Of a DNA stretch of 17,898 nucleotides, positions 1-7,208 are shown piece by piece. A program made the translations under genes and the position numbers. The stretch comes from Chloroflexota bacterium (GTDB taxonomy: Bacteria > Chloroflexota > Anaerolineae > Anaerolineales > Villigracilaceae), in contig JACPVB010000277.1 of NCBI GenBank assembly GCA_016191985.1, positions 1 through 17,898 on the forward strand. The letters are read 5' to 3'. Numbering within the stretch: the first letter of the stretch is position 1; each line of letters starts with the position of its first letter. The notes under the pieces are model-generated. The model ran no database searches, was not told the origin of the DNA, and worked only from the letters and a program-made list of their open reading frames with translations.

Positions 1-461
1 CTCCCTGCGATATATTCGTTCGGTTTTGTAAATTTGATGCCCGGCCCCACCGTGCTCCTGATCTCTGTATCCGTCCGCAGCACGAGCGCACTGGCGGTAT
101 CCAGCACGATCACCCCCGCGCCGCGTTTGCCCGCTTCCCCTTGGTGTTCGATCACCCGTCCGTTCTTGACGAAGAGCGTTGGCCCGCGGCTGCCGGATTC
201 GAAAACCCTTACCCGCGCATGAATCTCCTGCCTATCCCTGGGGTTTTGAATGGGCAAAATAAATTGGGAAAAAAAGTAGACCAACCGGTCGAGCAAAACG
301 GAGGCCGCAATGATGTCAATGAGCAGGACGGCTCCGCTGGCGAAATAATTAAAAGGAATTTTTAGCCCCCATAACACGCCATGCCAGACGACCGTGGTGG
401 TCAGGATCACCCCGACAGGCGTCCGCAACAACGAACCGATTCCGCTAAAGAGGCTTTTCAT
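1..461 (-). CDS. SPFH/band-7 membrane protein, partial (cut by left edge)
   Basis: The reverse strand from the ATG at 461-459 stays open to the window edge, giving 153 residues with no stop. The product starts MKSLFSGIGSLLRTPVG and has two hydrophobic segments, at about residues 15-35 and 42-68. These are followed by the stretch LPIQNPRDRQEIHARV, then KNGRVIEHQGE, GVIVLDTASA and VGPGIKFTK. The same blocks occur in the same order in the complete protein at 2195-3619, so the two are paralogues. GPG followed by a beta strand is typical of the start of the SPFH (stomatin/prohibitin/flotillin) domain. The gene is the third of three on this strand, with 96 bases between it and the gene upstream. 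No clear Shine-Dalgarno precedes the ATG, and a small hairpin (469-485) lies just upstream. It is much more GC-rich than its paralogue. Function is inferred only: a membrane-associated scaffold. Confidence 0.82.
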   Translation of the reverse strand, partial: MKSLFSGIGSLLRTPVGVILTTTVVWHGVLWGLKIPFNYFASGAVLLIDIIAASVLLDRLVYFFSQFILPIQNPRDRQEIHARVRVFESGSRGPTLFVKNGRVIEHQGEAGKRGAGVIVLDTASALVLRTDTEIRSTVGPGIKFTKPNEYIAG

Positions 462-468
462 TTTGTAT

Positions 469-513
469 GATTCTAAAGCAGAATCGGGCAATTCGCCAAG
501 CGGGTATTTGGCG
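469..513 (-). other. two small inverted repeats between SPFH genes
   Basis: The 96-base gap between two SPFH genes holds two short perfect inverted repeats: CGCCAA/TTGGCG (494-499 with 508-513, loop 8) and GATTCT/AGAATC (469-474 with 480-485, loop 5). Neither is followed by a T-tract in the direction of transcription, so they are not convincing terminators. They may be mRNA-processing or translation-control structures that adjust the level of the third gene, since the second one ends only about 7 bases from its ATG. Confidence 0.4.
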
Positions 514-557
514 TTACGAGGCGATTAATGAATCAGAGAATGCGGAGGGAATATCTT

Positions 558-2174
558 TTATTTGCCGCCAAGCATATGATATAAGTGTTTATTGATGCAG
601 TTGAGGGCATTGTTGATTTTTCGGAGTTCCCCCTCTCTTTCAACAGGAGAGGTGACCTCTTTATTAATGATTTCCCTGGCGGCAAGTAATTCTGAGCTAA
701 AAGCTTTTAACATATTCAAAGCCAGTAGCTGAGATGATTTATCAGTTACCATCTGTCGGTATAACAGCCGTACTAGGTATGGGTCCGCGAGTTCAGGATT
801 GCTCCTGAGAGTCTCAGCTAGTTTCTTCCATTCGGATGGACTTAAGGCAGGGATATCAAAACTTTGTTTGAAGTTTGAAGTGACAACCTTATTTATCATC
901 TCATGGATTTTATCGAAGGTGAGCTTTTCTTCGTTCTTGGTAATTTCCCTTTCATATTTTGCGTTCTGGAGTGATATTTCTCTGGCCTCCTTTAATTTAT
1001 CCAGGACAAATGTTTGGTTTATTTCCCATGTGCCAATATCAATCCATTCGATCATAATTCCTAGTTCTGCGGCTTTTTGACGAAATTCATCACCAAAGAA
1101 TCTTTCCGTGATTGTAGTGCGCGGGATGAAAGTTGGCTGGGAATTTGCGTTTTCCTTATGTAGCTCTCTACTATCCCTATTCATTTCTCCACGGATTGTT
1201 TTTAATTCCTCTTCTCTTGCTGCAAGGTCTTCCCTTTCCTTTGTTCCAATGCTTGTAAGTATTTCGCTGAGCGTATGGTTTTGAATCAATTTTTCAAGTT
1301 CGCCGATTAATAAAGGGATGACAGTTGTATCCCATGGGAATTTAATGCCTGTCATTGTTTCATGAGGTTGAGTGATAACCGCCTGATTGTAAATCAGAGC
1401 ATGGATGGCATCTTCATCGAAGGTGAACGGATTTCTTCCATTGTTTTGACCATTGGCATGATCCGAATCCCTTAGGATGCTGAACATCACTTTGATGCCC
1501 TTGATCTCAACGAGGATGCTGTCCTTTGTGCGGGTCTTAAGACTTAATCCGCGAACGAATTGATTGCGTAGATTTATGATGGCATATTCGTGTTTCTCTG
1601 CGTCATCATATTGACCGATCTCCCGGATTCGTTCGAATCCTTCAATTTCCCATGCCTGGCTTTTAGTGGCAAGGACCCTGGGATTTCCATCTGCTCTCTC
1701 CATAAGGATAACATTGCCGAGATGAACCATAATCTCGCCAGGGCCACCAATTAGAAGAACTGGCGATTTTTCTTCCTTTTGTGGAATTTTTCCTTCAGCA
1801 ATTGCGATTCTGTTTTCTCCATTTCCGAAGGATATATCTTCGATGAAGGCCGTCGCCATTTTTAAATCCTTCAATTCATACAAATCATCAAGATAATTCG
1901 CAGCGAGTTTCCTTCCCTGAAAATAAGCAACAAATATCAATGCGGTATATTTAATAATACTAATTGTGACGAACCAGTTTCTGTTTTTATTTTCAGATGA
2001 TTCGCTGGTGATTAAGATGCCGATAAACACTGCAAGGATTAAGCATCCGGACAGAATAATAAATGTGCGACAGGCTCTTCTTCTTTTTACGTCCTGACGC
2101 GTTAATCCAAAGATTTTATTTCTTGTCCATTTGTCTTGGGAGCGCGCGCTTTTACTGGTTTTCATGCTTCCCAT
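558..2174 (-). CDS. SPFH/band-7-like membrane protein, second subfamily (538 aa)
   Basis: The N-terminus is strongly basic (residues 5-36). Two predicted membrane helices follow, at about 37-57 and 67-86. A globular part then contains GGPGEIMVHLGN at 143-154, a variant of the GPG turn that opens SPFH domains, and NLRNQF...TRTKDSILVEIKGIKV at 201-229, which matches the DLR...T+DG.xV pattern of stomatin-like proteins. Further on, FTFDEDAIHALIYNQAV and the WDTT...LEKLI...LSEIL block line up with YDPENVWKAIVHKSL and WDEL...KLEELF in the neighbour at 2195-3619, so the two are distant homologues. The last ~200 residues are charged and helical, probably coiled-coil. The gene follows its neighbour by only 20 bases, consistent with one transcript and a hetero-oligomer. 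The start could also be the ATG three codons on (2165). Most of the gene is AT-rich. Exact function is unknown. Confidence 0.8.
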   Translation of the reverse strand: MGSMKTSKSARSQDKWTRNKIFGLTRQDVKRRRACRTFIILSGCLILAVFIGILITSESSENKNRNWFVTISIIKYTALIFVAYFQGRKLAANYLDDLYELKDLKMATAFIEDISFGNGENRIAIAEGKIPQKEEKSPVLLIGGPGEIMVHLGNVILMERADGNPRVLATKSQAWEIEGFERIREIGQYDDAEKHEYAIINLRNQFVRGLSLKTRTKDSILVEIKGIKVMFSILRDSDHANGQNNGRNPFTFDEDAIHALIYNQAVITQPHETMTGIKFPWDTTVIPLLIGELEKLIQNHTLSEILTSIGTKEREDLAAREEELKTIRGEMNRDSRELHKENANSQPTFIPRTTITERFFGDEFRQKAAELGIMIEWIDIGTWEINQTFVLDKLKEAREISLQNAKYEREITKNEEKLTFDKIHEMINKVVTSNFKQSFDIPALSPSEWKKLAETLRSNPELADPYLVRLLYRQMVTDKSSQLLALNMLKAFSSELLAAREIINKEVTSPVEREGELRKINNALNCINKHLYHMLGGK

Positions 2175-2194
2175 TTCCCTTGTTTTATTACTAC

Positions 2195-3619
2195 CTATTT
2201 TGATGGTTGATTTTTACTGGTTAACAACCATTTCCAAACAGTTTCTAGGGTTTTATTGACATCTTTTAATTCCGGGTTTTCCCTTCCTTCGATGGCAATT
2301 GTATCTTTTAAAGGCTCAATCAGGTCTTGGAGAGTTGAAAAAATATCCTGTTGACAACCTGTATTATCAAATAGCGATGATGAAAGATTGGCAAATTTTC
2401 TCGATGCTTTTTTACGAATGATCGCTTCGCTAGAGGCTTCCCGCTTTTTTAATAATTCTTCCTTTTTTCTTTCAGTCTTCAACCATTCTCCGCTCCATTG
2501 TTCGGCTATCTTTTTTTCGAGATCCGGCTCGAAAAGGATGTTTCGAATGCGAATTTCCAGGATTTCGATCCCTCGCTCGATCAAATGTTCAAACTCAGGG
2601 CTTTTCACGAGATGCCCAAGAATCGGTTCTCCAATATCGTTCAAAGGGACCACTTGTTCTCTTTGAACCCTGGAGTTCATCATATCTTCAATGGTTTGAA
2701 GTTTACTGACTTCATCGGTTGAAGTGAACAATTCTTCAAGTTTAAATTTGCGGATGTATTCGCGCCATAGATTTGTAGCAAGATGTGCAGGTAATTCATC
2801 CCATTTCATTAAATCCTGTGAATCTTTGTCTTTTTCAAGTTTCAACGACTTATGTACAATAGCTTTCCAGACATTTTCCGGGTCATAGCCGTAATGGGTC
2901 GTTACCCCGCTTTTCGACTGAATGTTATTTTTTCGGATGACTCGAAATTTGATTCCAATGGTTGGAGAGACCTCAAAACCATCTCGAGTCCATCCGCTGG
3001 TTTCTTGACGACGCTTTTGCATTTTATTGTATTGAACAGGATCTGGATATGTCGGGGGATTAATAAAGGGCTGTTCATTTGCCATAGGACCAACAAACTT
3101 CCACTGAGTTCGAAGATCCACGCTGCCCGCTAGATATTCGATGAATTCCTCGCCGTCTATTTTGTTTACTTTTGTAAACCTAATCCCTGGGCCAACCGCC
3201 TCGACGTACTCAATATCGGTTTGGATTACGGCTGCACTGGCAGTATCCAGAACGACAACCCCCGGCTTCTTTCTATCTCTTTCACCTTCGTGTTCGATTA
3301 CATATCCATTCTTGATGAAAATTGCAGGTCCACTGTTGTTGGAGGCAAAATCTTTGACTCTTTTGTATATTTCCTTCCTGTCACTTTGATTTTGAATTGG
3401 CAGTACAAATTGCGCAAAAAAATAGGTTAGACAATCCAGCAAAACCCATCCAATAAGGATATCTGCTAAGAATAGGACAATGTGAGTGTTGGCACTAATT
3501 GCAATACCCTGCCACCATATGACAACATGCCATACAATTGTAATGGCGCTTATTGTGAGAATAATTGCGCCAAAAGAAGATTTAATAAACGATCCGACCC
3601 TTGTAAGAATTTTTTTCAT
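2195..3619 (-). CDS. SPFH/band-7 membrane protein, stomatin/prohibitin-like (474 aa)
   Basis: Two hydrophobic segments (about residues 16-36 and 47-73) lead into an SPFH domain. The domain shows KNGYVIEHEGE at 103-113, VVVLDTASAA at 121-130, VGPGIRFTK at 142-150, SVDLRTQ at 166-172 and TRDGFEVSPTIGIKFRV at 211-227. The last two are the DLRTQ and T+DG.xV...Y/FR+ signatures of stomatins and HflK/HflC. The C-terminal third is rich in Glu and Lys (IEILEIRIRNILFEPDLEKK, then KKEELLKKREASSEAIIRKK) and resembles the helical tail that builds the wall of SPFH cages. It is the first gene of the minus-strand trio, with AAGGA six bases before the ATG. Its N-terminal third is closely related to the partial gene at 1-461. 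Known SPFH proteins form oligomeric rings that organise membrane proteins or proteases; the client here is not identifiable. Confidence 0.85.
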   Translation of the reverse strand: MKKILTRVGSFIKSSFGAIILTISAITIVWHVVIWWQGIAISANTHIVLFLADILIGWVLLDCLTYFFAQFVLPIQNQSDRKEIYKRVKDFASNNSGPAIFIKNGYVIEHEGERDRKKPGVVVLDTASAAVIQTDIEYVEAVGPGIRFTKVNKIDGEEFIEYLAGSVDLRTQWKFVGPMANEQPFINPPTYPDPVQYNKMQKRRQETSGWTRDGFEVSPTIGIKFRVIRKNNIQSKSGVTTHYGYDPENVWKAIVHKSLKLEKDKDSQDLMKWDELPAHLATNLWREYIRKFKLEELFTSTDEVSKLQTIEDMMNSRVQREQVVPLNDIGEPILGHLVKSPEFEHLIERGIEILEIRIRNILFEPDLEKKIAEQWSGEWLKTERKKEELLKKREASSEAIIRKKASRKFANLSSSLFDNTGCQQDIFSTLQDLIEPLKDTIAIEGRENPELKDVNKTLETVWKWLLTSKNQPSK

Positions 3620-3681
3620 CCCGTTTCCTTAATTGTAAATCAAAATTAACTGATTTTGCAAACGAATTGGAGAATTAAATA

Positions 3682-4332
3682 ATGCTCACCCTCGAATTCC
3701 ACTGCCACACCCACGCCTCAAAGGATTCCCTTACCCGCCCGGCGGACCTTGTCCGGGCGGCCCGGCGCAAGGGGTTGGACCGGCTTGTCGTTACAGATCA
3801 TAATTCGATTGCGGGGGCGTTGGAAGCGCAGGCGATTGATCCGCAGTTGGTGATTGTGGGGGAGGAGATTATGACGACGAAAGGGGAAATCCTGGCAGCG
3901 TTTGTGCGGGAGGAGATTCCTGCATTTCTCTCGCCACAGGAGACGCTCCGCCGGTTGAAGGAGCAGGGGGCATTTATCAGCGTGTCGCATCCGTTCGACG
4001 AGATGCGCGCGGGCGGTTGGCAGGAAAATGACCTTCTTGAAATTTTGCCAGATGTGGATGCGATTGAAGTGTACAACTCGCGCTGTATGCTGCCGAGGTT
4101 TAACCGCCGCGCGCGGGAATTTGCGGAGAAGCATAACCTGGCCGGCACCGTTGGTTCGGATGCGCACGCGGCTTTCGAGGTGGGGAGGTCTGTCCTTTTG
4201 CTGGACCAGTTCACAGGTCCAGAAGAGATGCGGAAGGTGATTCGGGGGGCAAAATTCCGGGTGAAATGGTCGCCCTGGTGGTTTCATCTCATATCGAGGT
4301 ACGCATCTATTAAGAAGAAATTAATGTCTTGA
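3682..4332 (+). CDS. PHP-domain metal-dependent phosphoesterase (216 aa)
   Basis: A polymerase-and-histidinol-phosphatase (PHP) domain fills the protein. Visible metal-ligand motifs are HCHTH at 7-11, VTDHNS at 37-42, GEEI at 60-63, SHPFD at 102-106 and GSDAH at 158-162. This is the usual PHP order of HxH, DH, E, H and DxH. Family members hydrolyse phosphate esters using two or three divalent metals, for example 5'-3' RNase/nucleotidase or histidinol-phosphatase types. The substrate cannot be told from sequence. The protein is short, with no insert between the metal motifs and only a basic tail (ISRYASIKKKLMS). The start has GGAG 10-13 bases upstream. It is divergent from the SPFH genes across 62 bases. 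Its TGA stop lies inside the -35 box of the downstream cold-shock promoter. Confidence 0.88.
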   Translation: MLTLEFHCHTHASKDSLTRPADLVRAARRKGLDRLVVTDHNSIAGALEAQAIDPQLVIVGEEIMTTKGEILAAFVREEIPAFLSPQETLRRLKEQGAFISVSHPFDEMRAGGWQENDLLEILPDVDAIEVYNSRCMLPRFNRRAREFAEKHNLAGTVGSDAHAAFEVGRSVLLLDQFTGPEEMRKVIRGAKFRVKWSPWWFHLISRYASIKKKLMS

Positions 4333-4357
4333 CACGCCGATTTAGGCATGATAATCT
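4329..4357 (+). promoter_or_regulatory. sigma70-type promoter of the cold-shock gene
   Basis: A perfect TTGACA (4329-4334) is followed after 15-17 bases by the run GATAATCT (4350-4357), which offers GATAAT with a 15-base spacer or TAATCT with 17. Transcription from here would give a 5' leader of about 70-75 bases before the Csp start codon, as is common for cold-shock mRNAs. The -35 box overlaps the stop codon of the upstream PHP gene. Confidence 0.65.
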
Positions 4358-4368
4358 TGCGTCCAGCG

Positions 4369-4418
4369 TGCCCGATTCGCCTTTGAAAGCGTGAAGGTGG
4401 AACGGGCATCAATTTTTT
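4369..4418 (+). promoter_or_regulatory. hairpin plus T-run in the cold-shock mRNA leader
   Basis: TGCCCGATTCGCCTT (4369-4383) pairs with AAGGTGGAACGGGCA (4394-4408): 15 positions with one mismatch and two G-T wobbles, and a 10-base loop. A T-rich run (4412-4418) follows, then the AGGAG ribosome site at 4422-4426. It could terminate transcripts arriving from the PHP gene, act as an attenuator for the Csp transcript, or be a temperature-sensitive leader fold. The pairing is seen directly; the role is inferred. Confidence 0.55.
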
Positions 4419-4436
4419 CAGCAGGAGTAAAGAAAG

Positions 4437-4649
4437 ATGTCAGAGCGATTTGTTGGAACCGTCAAGTGGTTTAATGCGACCAAGGGCTATGGCTTTATTG
4501 GACGCGAAGGCGGCGAGGATGTATTCGTGCATTTCACCGCCATTCAGACCGATGGCTATCGTAAGTTGGAGGCCGAGCAGAAGGTTGAGTTTTCTGTGGA
4601 AGACGGCCCCAAAGGCTTGCAGGCCGCAAATGTAGTTCCGCTCTCGTAA
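4437..4649 (+). CDS. cold-shock protein, CspA family (70 aa)
   Basis: This is a single cold-shock domain of standard length. It contains GTVKWFN at 7-13, the RNP1 motif KGYGFI at 16-21 and the RNP2 motif VFVHF at 29-33, and ends AANVVPL. Family members are five-stranded beta-barrels that bind single-stranded RNA or DNA and melt mRNA structure. AGGAG lies 10 bases before the ATG. The gene has its own promoter, a hairpin leader and a strong downstream terminator, so it is a single-gene unit. Nothing in the protein is unusual. Confidence 0.97.
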   Translation: MSERFVGTVKWFNATKGYGFIGREGGEDVFVHFTAIQTDGYRKLEAEQKVEFSVEDGPKGLQAANVVPLS

Positions 4650-4682
4650 GACTGGGCCAGACGGCCAGGTTTTTGCGAAACG

Positions 4683-4717
4683 AACAGGGTTGTCGTGAGA
4701 CGGCCCTGTTTTTTTTT
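4683..4717 (+). terminator. rho-independent terminator of the cold-shock gene
   Basis: AACAGGGTTGTC (4683-4694) pairs with GACGGCCCTGTT (4699-4710) over 12 positions, two of them G-T wobbles, around a GTGA tetraloop. A run of T residues follows to 4717. It lies 33 bases after the stop codon. Confidence 0.92.
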
Positions 4718-4835
4718 CTTAAAGCCTGTAATAAGGGGAAATTACGTTTGTTACTTCACATATCCAACTGAAACACCTACAATTTTTAAAGGACCCCGTA
4801 ACTTTTATTGGGGATATACGACCTTGTGTATGTAT

Positions 4836-4841
4836 GGAGGT
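4836..4841 (+). promoter_or_regulatory. ribosome binding site that decides the FeS protein start
   Basis: A perfect GGAGGT sits six bases before TTG 4848 and downstream of the in-frame ATG at 4830. It therefore supports the TTG start and would be coding if the ATG were used. Confidence 0.6.
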
Positions 4842-4847
4842 TTGGCC

Positions 4848-5114
4848 TTGTCATTTTTAAATATTTTCAAAAGTGACGCCGCGCGGCGTACGGCTCTCTT
4901 TGCGGGACACGTGGTTCCCGATCCTTCGCGTTGTGTGCAGTGCGGAATTTGCACCTACAATTGCCCAATCGGCATCGATGTCCGTGCGTATGCCTGGCGG
5001 GGCGAAGCCATTAAACATAATGAATGTTTAACCTGCGGCGAGTGTGTGGCACGCTGTCCGCGCGGGGTGCTGCGCTTCGAGCGCACCGATTTGTTTACGG
5101 CAGGTGCGGGATGA
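4848..5114 (+). CDS. small two-cluster [4Fe-4S] ferredoxin-like protein (88 aa)
   Basis: Two CxxCxxCxxxCP motifs, CVQCGICTYNCP (29-40) and CLTCGECVARCP (60-71), predict two [4Fe-4S] clusters. Spacing of 20 residues between the motifs is wider than in small bacterial ferredoxins and recalls FeS electron-input subunits. No membrane helix or signal is present, so it should act in the cytoplasm. The chosen start is the TTG at 4848, six bases after a perfect GGAGGT (4836-4841). An in-frame ATG at 4830 gives 94 residues but lacks a ribosome site, and the frame's earlier ATG at 4695 lies inside the terminator. The stop overlaps the next ATG (ATGA at 5111-5114), so translational coupling with the flavoprotein is likely. 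It probably passes electrons to or from that protein. Confidence 0.85.
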   Translation: MSFLNIFKSDAARRTALFAGHVVPDPSRCVQCGICTYNCPIGIDVRAYAWRGEAIKHNECLTCGECVARCPRGVLRFERTDLFTAGAG

Positions 5115-6415
5115 GATACATTATCGTTGGAACAGGCGTTGCAGGGATTGCCGCCATTGAGGCGATTCGCTCGGTGGACAAGAAGGGCGAAATGATCATG
5201 CTGGGCGATGATCCGCACGGTTTTTATTCCCGCCCCGGCTTGGCATATTATTTGACAGGCGAACTGCATGATAAAGCCTTGTTTCCCAAAACACGCGAAG
5301 ATTATGCGCGGCTTGGATTCAAATATCACAAAGCGCGCGTGACGAGAATCAACCGCGCCGAAAAAACCGTTTTATTGGACGGAAGAGAGCTTCTTTCCTA
5401 CGATAAGCTGCTCATTGCAACCGGGGCATTCGCCACCCCTTTGAAAGTGCCCGGCTCGGCCCTCCAAGGTGTGTTGAAACTCGATCATTTGGACGATGCG
5501 CGCCAGATCCTGAAACTTGCCAGACGCGGCAAGACGGCTGTTGTCGTTGGCGGTGGGATCACCGCCCTGGAATTAACCGAAGGCCTGCTTGCTCGCGGCA
5601 TGAACGTTCATTACCTTTTGCGCGGCGACCGTTACTGGGGCAATGTGCTGGATGAGCACGAGTCGCGCATTGTGGAAAAGCGTTTGCAGGAGGAGGGCGT
5701 CACGCTCCATTTCCATTCCGAGTTGATCGAAGTGATCGGCAGGGCAGGCAAAGTGGGTGGTGTCCGTTTGTTGAACGGGCGCACCCTAAAATGTGACATC
5801 CTCGCCTATGCCATCGGCATCAAACCTCGCGTGGAACTGGCGCGCGAAGCCGACCTTGCGCTGGACCGCGGCATCCTCGTCAACGAGTTTTTGCAAACGA
5901 ACGATCCTGATATTTATGCAGCGGGAGATGTGGCGCAAGTTTACGATCCGCTCTCGGGCCGTTCGGTGCTGGATAGTTTATGGAGTCCCGCGCGCGAACA
6001 GGGCCGCGCCGCAGGCTTGAACATGGCCGGGCAGAGAATATCCTATATCAAGGGCGCTCCGTTCAATGTGACAAGGCTGGCCGGGCTAACTACAACCATC
6101 ATCGGCGCGGTTGGGCATGGACACGATGAAGACATCCTGGGTATTGCGCGCGGAGACAGTGAAACCTGGCGGGAACTGCCGGATGCCAGCGTGGCGCAGG
6201 GCGGTTTTGACATGAATCATGTCCGCATCCTTGTGGGTGAAAAAACATTGATCGGCGCGGTCGTGATGGGCGACCAAACATTGTCCACCCCTTTGCAAAA
6301 GATCATATCTGACAAAATGGATATTTCCTGCATTCACGATAAACTGCTGGCGCGTAATGCCAGAGTTGCCGACGTGATTGTGGAGTACTGGTCTAAATAC
6401 GTGGCTTCAGCTTAA
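5111..6415 (+). CDS. FAD/NAD(P)-dependent oxidoreductase (434 aa)
   Basis: This is a two-dinucleotide-fold flavoprotein of the pyridine nucleotide-disulphide oxidoreductase type, closest in layout to rubredoxin/ferredoxin reductases and the NirB N-terminal domain. The FAD motif GTGVAG is at 7-12, LLIATGAFATPL at 100-111, the NAD(P) motif VVGGGITALELTEG at 145-158 and the second FAD motif IYAAGDV at 268-274. No redox-active CxxxxC is present near the N-terminus, so it is not a disulphide reductase. The start is the ATG overlapping the previous stop; upstream in-frame ATGs lie inside the FeS gene. Coupling to the FeS protein suggests transfer between NAD(P)H and iron-sulphur clusters. About 230 bases separate it from the cytochrome genes, so membership of one transcript is likely but not certain. 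Confidence 0.9.
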   Translation: MRYIIVGTGVAGIAAIEAIRSVDKKGEMIMLGDDPHGFYSRPGLAYYLTGELHDKALFPKTREDYARLGFKYHKARVTRINRAEKTVLLDGRELLSYDKLLIATGAFATPLKVPGSALQGVLKLDHLDDARQILKLARRGKTAVVVGGGITALELTEGLLARGMNVHYLLRGDRYWGNVLDEHESRIVEKRLQEEGVTLHFHSELIEVIGRAGKVGGVRLLNGRTLKCDILAYAIGIKPRVELAREADLALDRGILVNEFLQTNDPDIYAAGDVAQVYDPLSGRSVLDSLWSPAREQGRAAGLNMAGQRISYIKGAPFNVTRLAGLTTTIIGAVGHGHDEDILGIARGDSETWRELPDASVAQGGFDMNHVRILVGEKTLIGAVVMGDQTLSTPLQKIISDKMDISCIHDKLLARNARVADVIVEYWSKYVASA

Positions 6416-6643
6416 AAAATAATGGCTCTATGAGATTTACCGTGATTAAACCTTTTTGGGACACGGATACTTCGACACGACTTCGTCAGTCAGTACAGGT
6501 TTGACGGACAACATGGGACAAGAACGGATTTAAAAAAGGCTTTTCCGTAATTTCCGTGTTATCCGTGTACAAGCGAAGCAGTCGTGTGGACAAGAATCAC
6601 GGCAACTCTTAAAGACCCAAAATAATGCTTCGGGAGGGCAGTC
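6416..6643 (+). other. spacer with degenerate repeated words
   Basis: No gene is seen here. The spacer has repeated TTTCCGT, TCCGTG and ACACGGAT words: ACACGGAT near 6461 and its complement ATCCGTGT near 6561 are about 100 bases apart, and TTTCCGT occurs twice in 6541-6565. The ribosome site GGGAGG (6631-6636) precedes the next ATG. No strong terminator or promoter is evident. Confidence 0.5.
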
Positions 6644-7198
6644 ATGCTTCGTGGTAATCGAGAGCTTTGGTTTGCATTTGTATTCTGTGTGTTAATTACT
6701 GGCTTGTACGGCCTGGTAGTTTTGTGGACTCGAGCCATCCCTGCGGCAAGCGACCTGTTTGGACACACGCTTGGCATCTTTGGCTTCATCCTCATGCTGA
6801 TGACTGAAACCCTCTACAGCCTGCGCAAAAGAATCAGGAGTGCGGCGTGGGGCAGAATGTCCACCTGGCTTCAATTTCACATTTTCATGGGGTTGGTTGG
6901 GCCATACATGGTTCTGCTCCACACGTCGTGGGAGTTCAATGGGCTGGCAGGCGCAACCACCCTGCTCACGGTCATCATCGTGCTCAGTGGTTTTATTGGC
7001 CGTTATATTTACACCCGCATCCCCCGCACCATGGACGGGCTTGAGATCGAGGGCACACTCTCACAGGAGGCTCTCAAACGCGCGCGGCAATTGATGTCGC
7101 TTTGGCACACGATCCATATTCCCATTGGCGTCGCTTTATTTATCTCTGCTTTTGTACATATGGGTGCGGCTTTGTACTACGCCACATTCTTAAAGTAG
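6644..7198 (+). CDS. cytochrome b-like integral membrane protein (184 aa)
   Basis: Four to five hydrophobic segments are visible, at about residues 8-28, 38-57, 76-94, 103-122 and 155-180. Histidines at 41, 79, 93, 155, 158 and 172 lie in or at the ends of these segments, which suits two b-type haems held between helices. The protein looks like the small di-haem cytochrome b or ferric-reductase-like subunits that connect cytoplasmic donors or the quinone pool with periplasmic cytochromes, but no specific family was recognised with certainty. GGGAGG stands seven bases before the ATG. Ten bases separate it from the multihaem cytochrome c gene, which implies co-translation and partnership. It would be the transmembrane electron step of this module. 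Confidence 0.72.
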   Translation: MLRGNRELWFAFVFCVLITGLYGLVVLWTRAIPAASDLFGHTLGIFGFILMLMTETLYSLRKRIRSAAWGRMSTWLQFHIFMGLVGPYMVLLHTSWEFNGLAGATTLLTVIIVLSGFIGRYIYTRIPRTMDGLEIEGTLSQEALKRARQLMSLWHTIHIPIGVALFISAFVHMGAALYYATFLK

Positions 7199-7208
7199 GG
7201 AGGGTGCC

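Noticed and set aside
3620..3681. TTGCAA and TACAAT, 18 bases apart, as a minus-strand promoter for the SPFH genes
   Set aside because: The predicted start would fall downstream of the AAGGA ribosome site of the first gene, so this pair cannot be the working promoter.
3718..4287. Minus-strand open frame of 189 codons opposite the PHP gene
   Set aside because: The composition is Arg/Pro/His-rich without domain signs, and the plus strand carries intact metal motifs. It is a shadow frame.
4695..4847. N-terminal extension of the FeS protein from ATG 4695
   Set aside because: It would begin inside the loop of the cold-shock terminator and give a low-complexity start; GGAGGT before TTG 4848 is a better start signal.
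6461..6590. ACACGGAT/ATCCGTGT and CACGACT/AGTCGTG as one long palindrome
   Set aside because: The matching words occur in an order that does not nest, so no continuous stem forms. It is better described as a degenerate word spacer.
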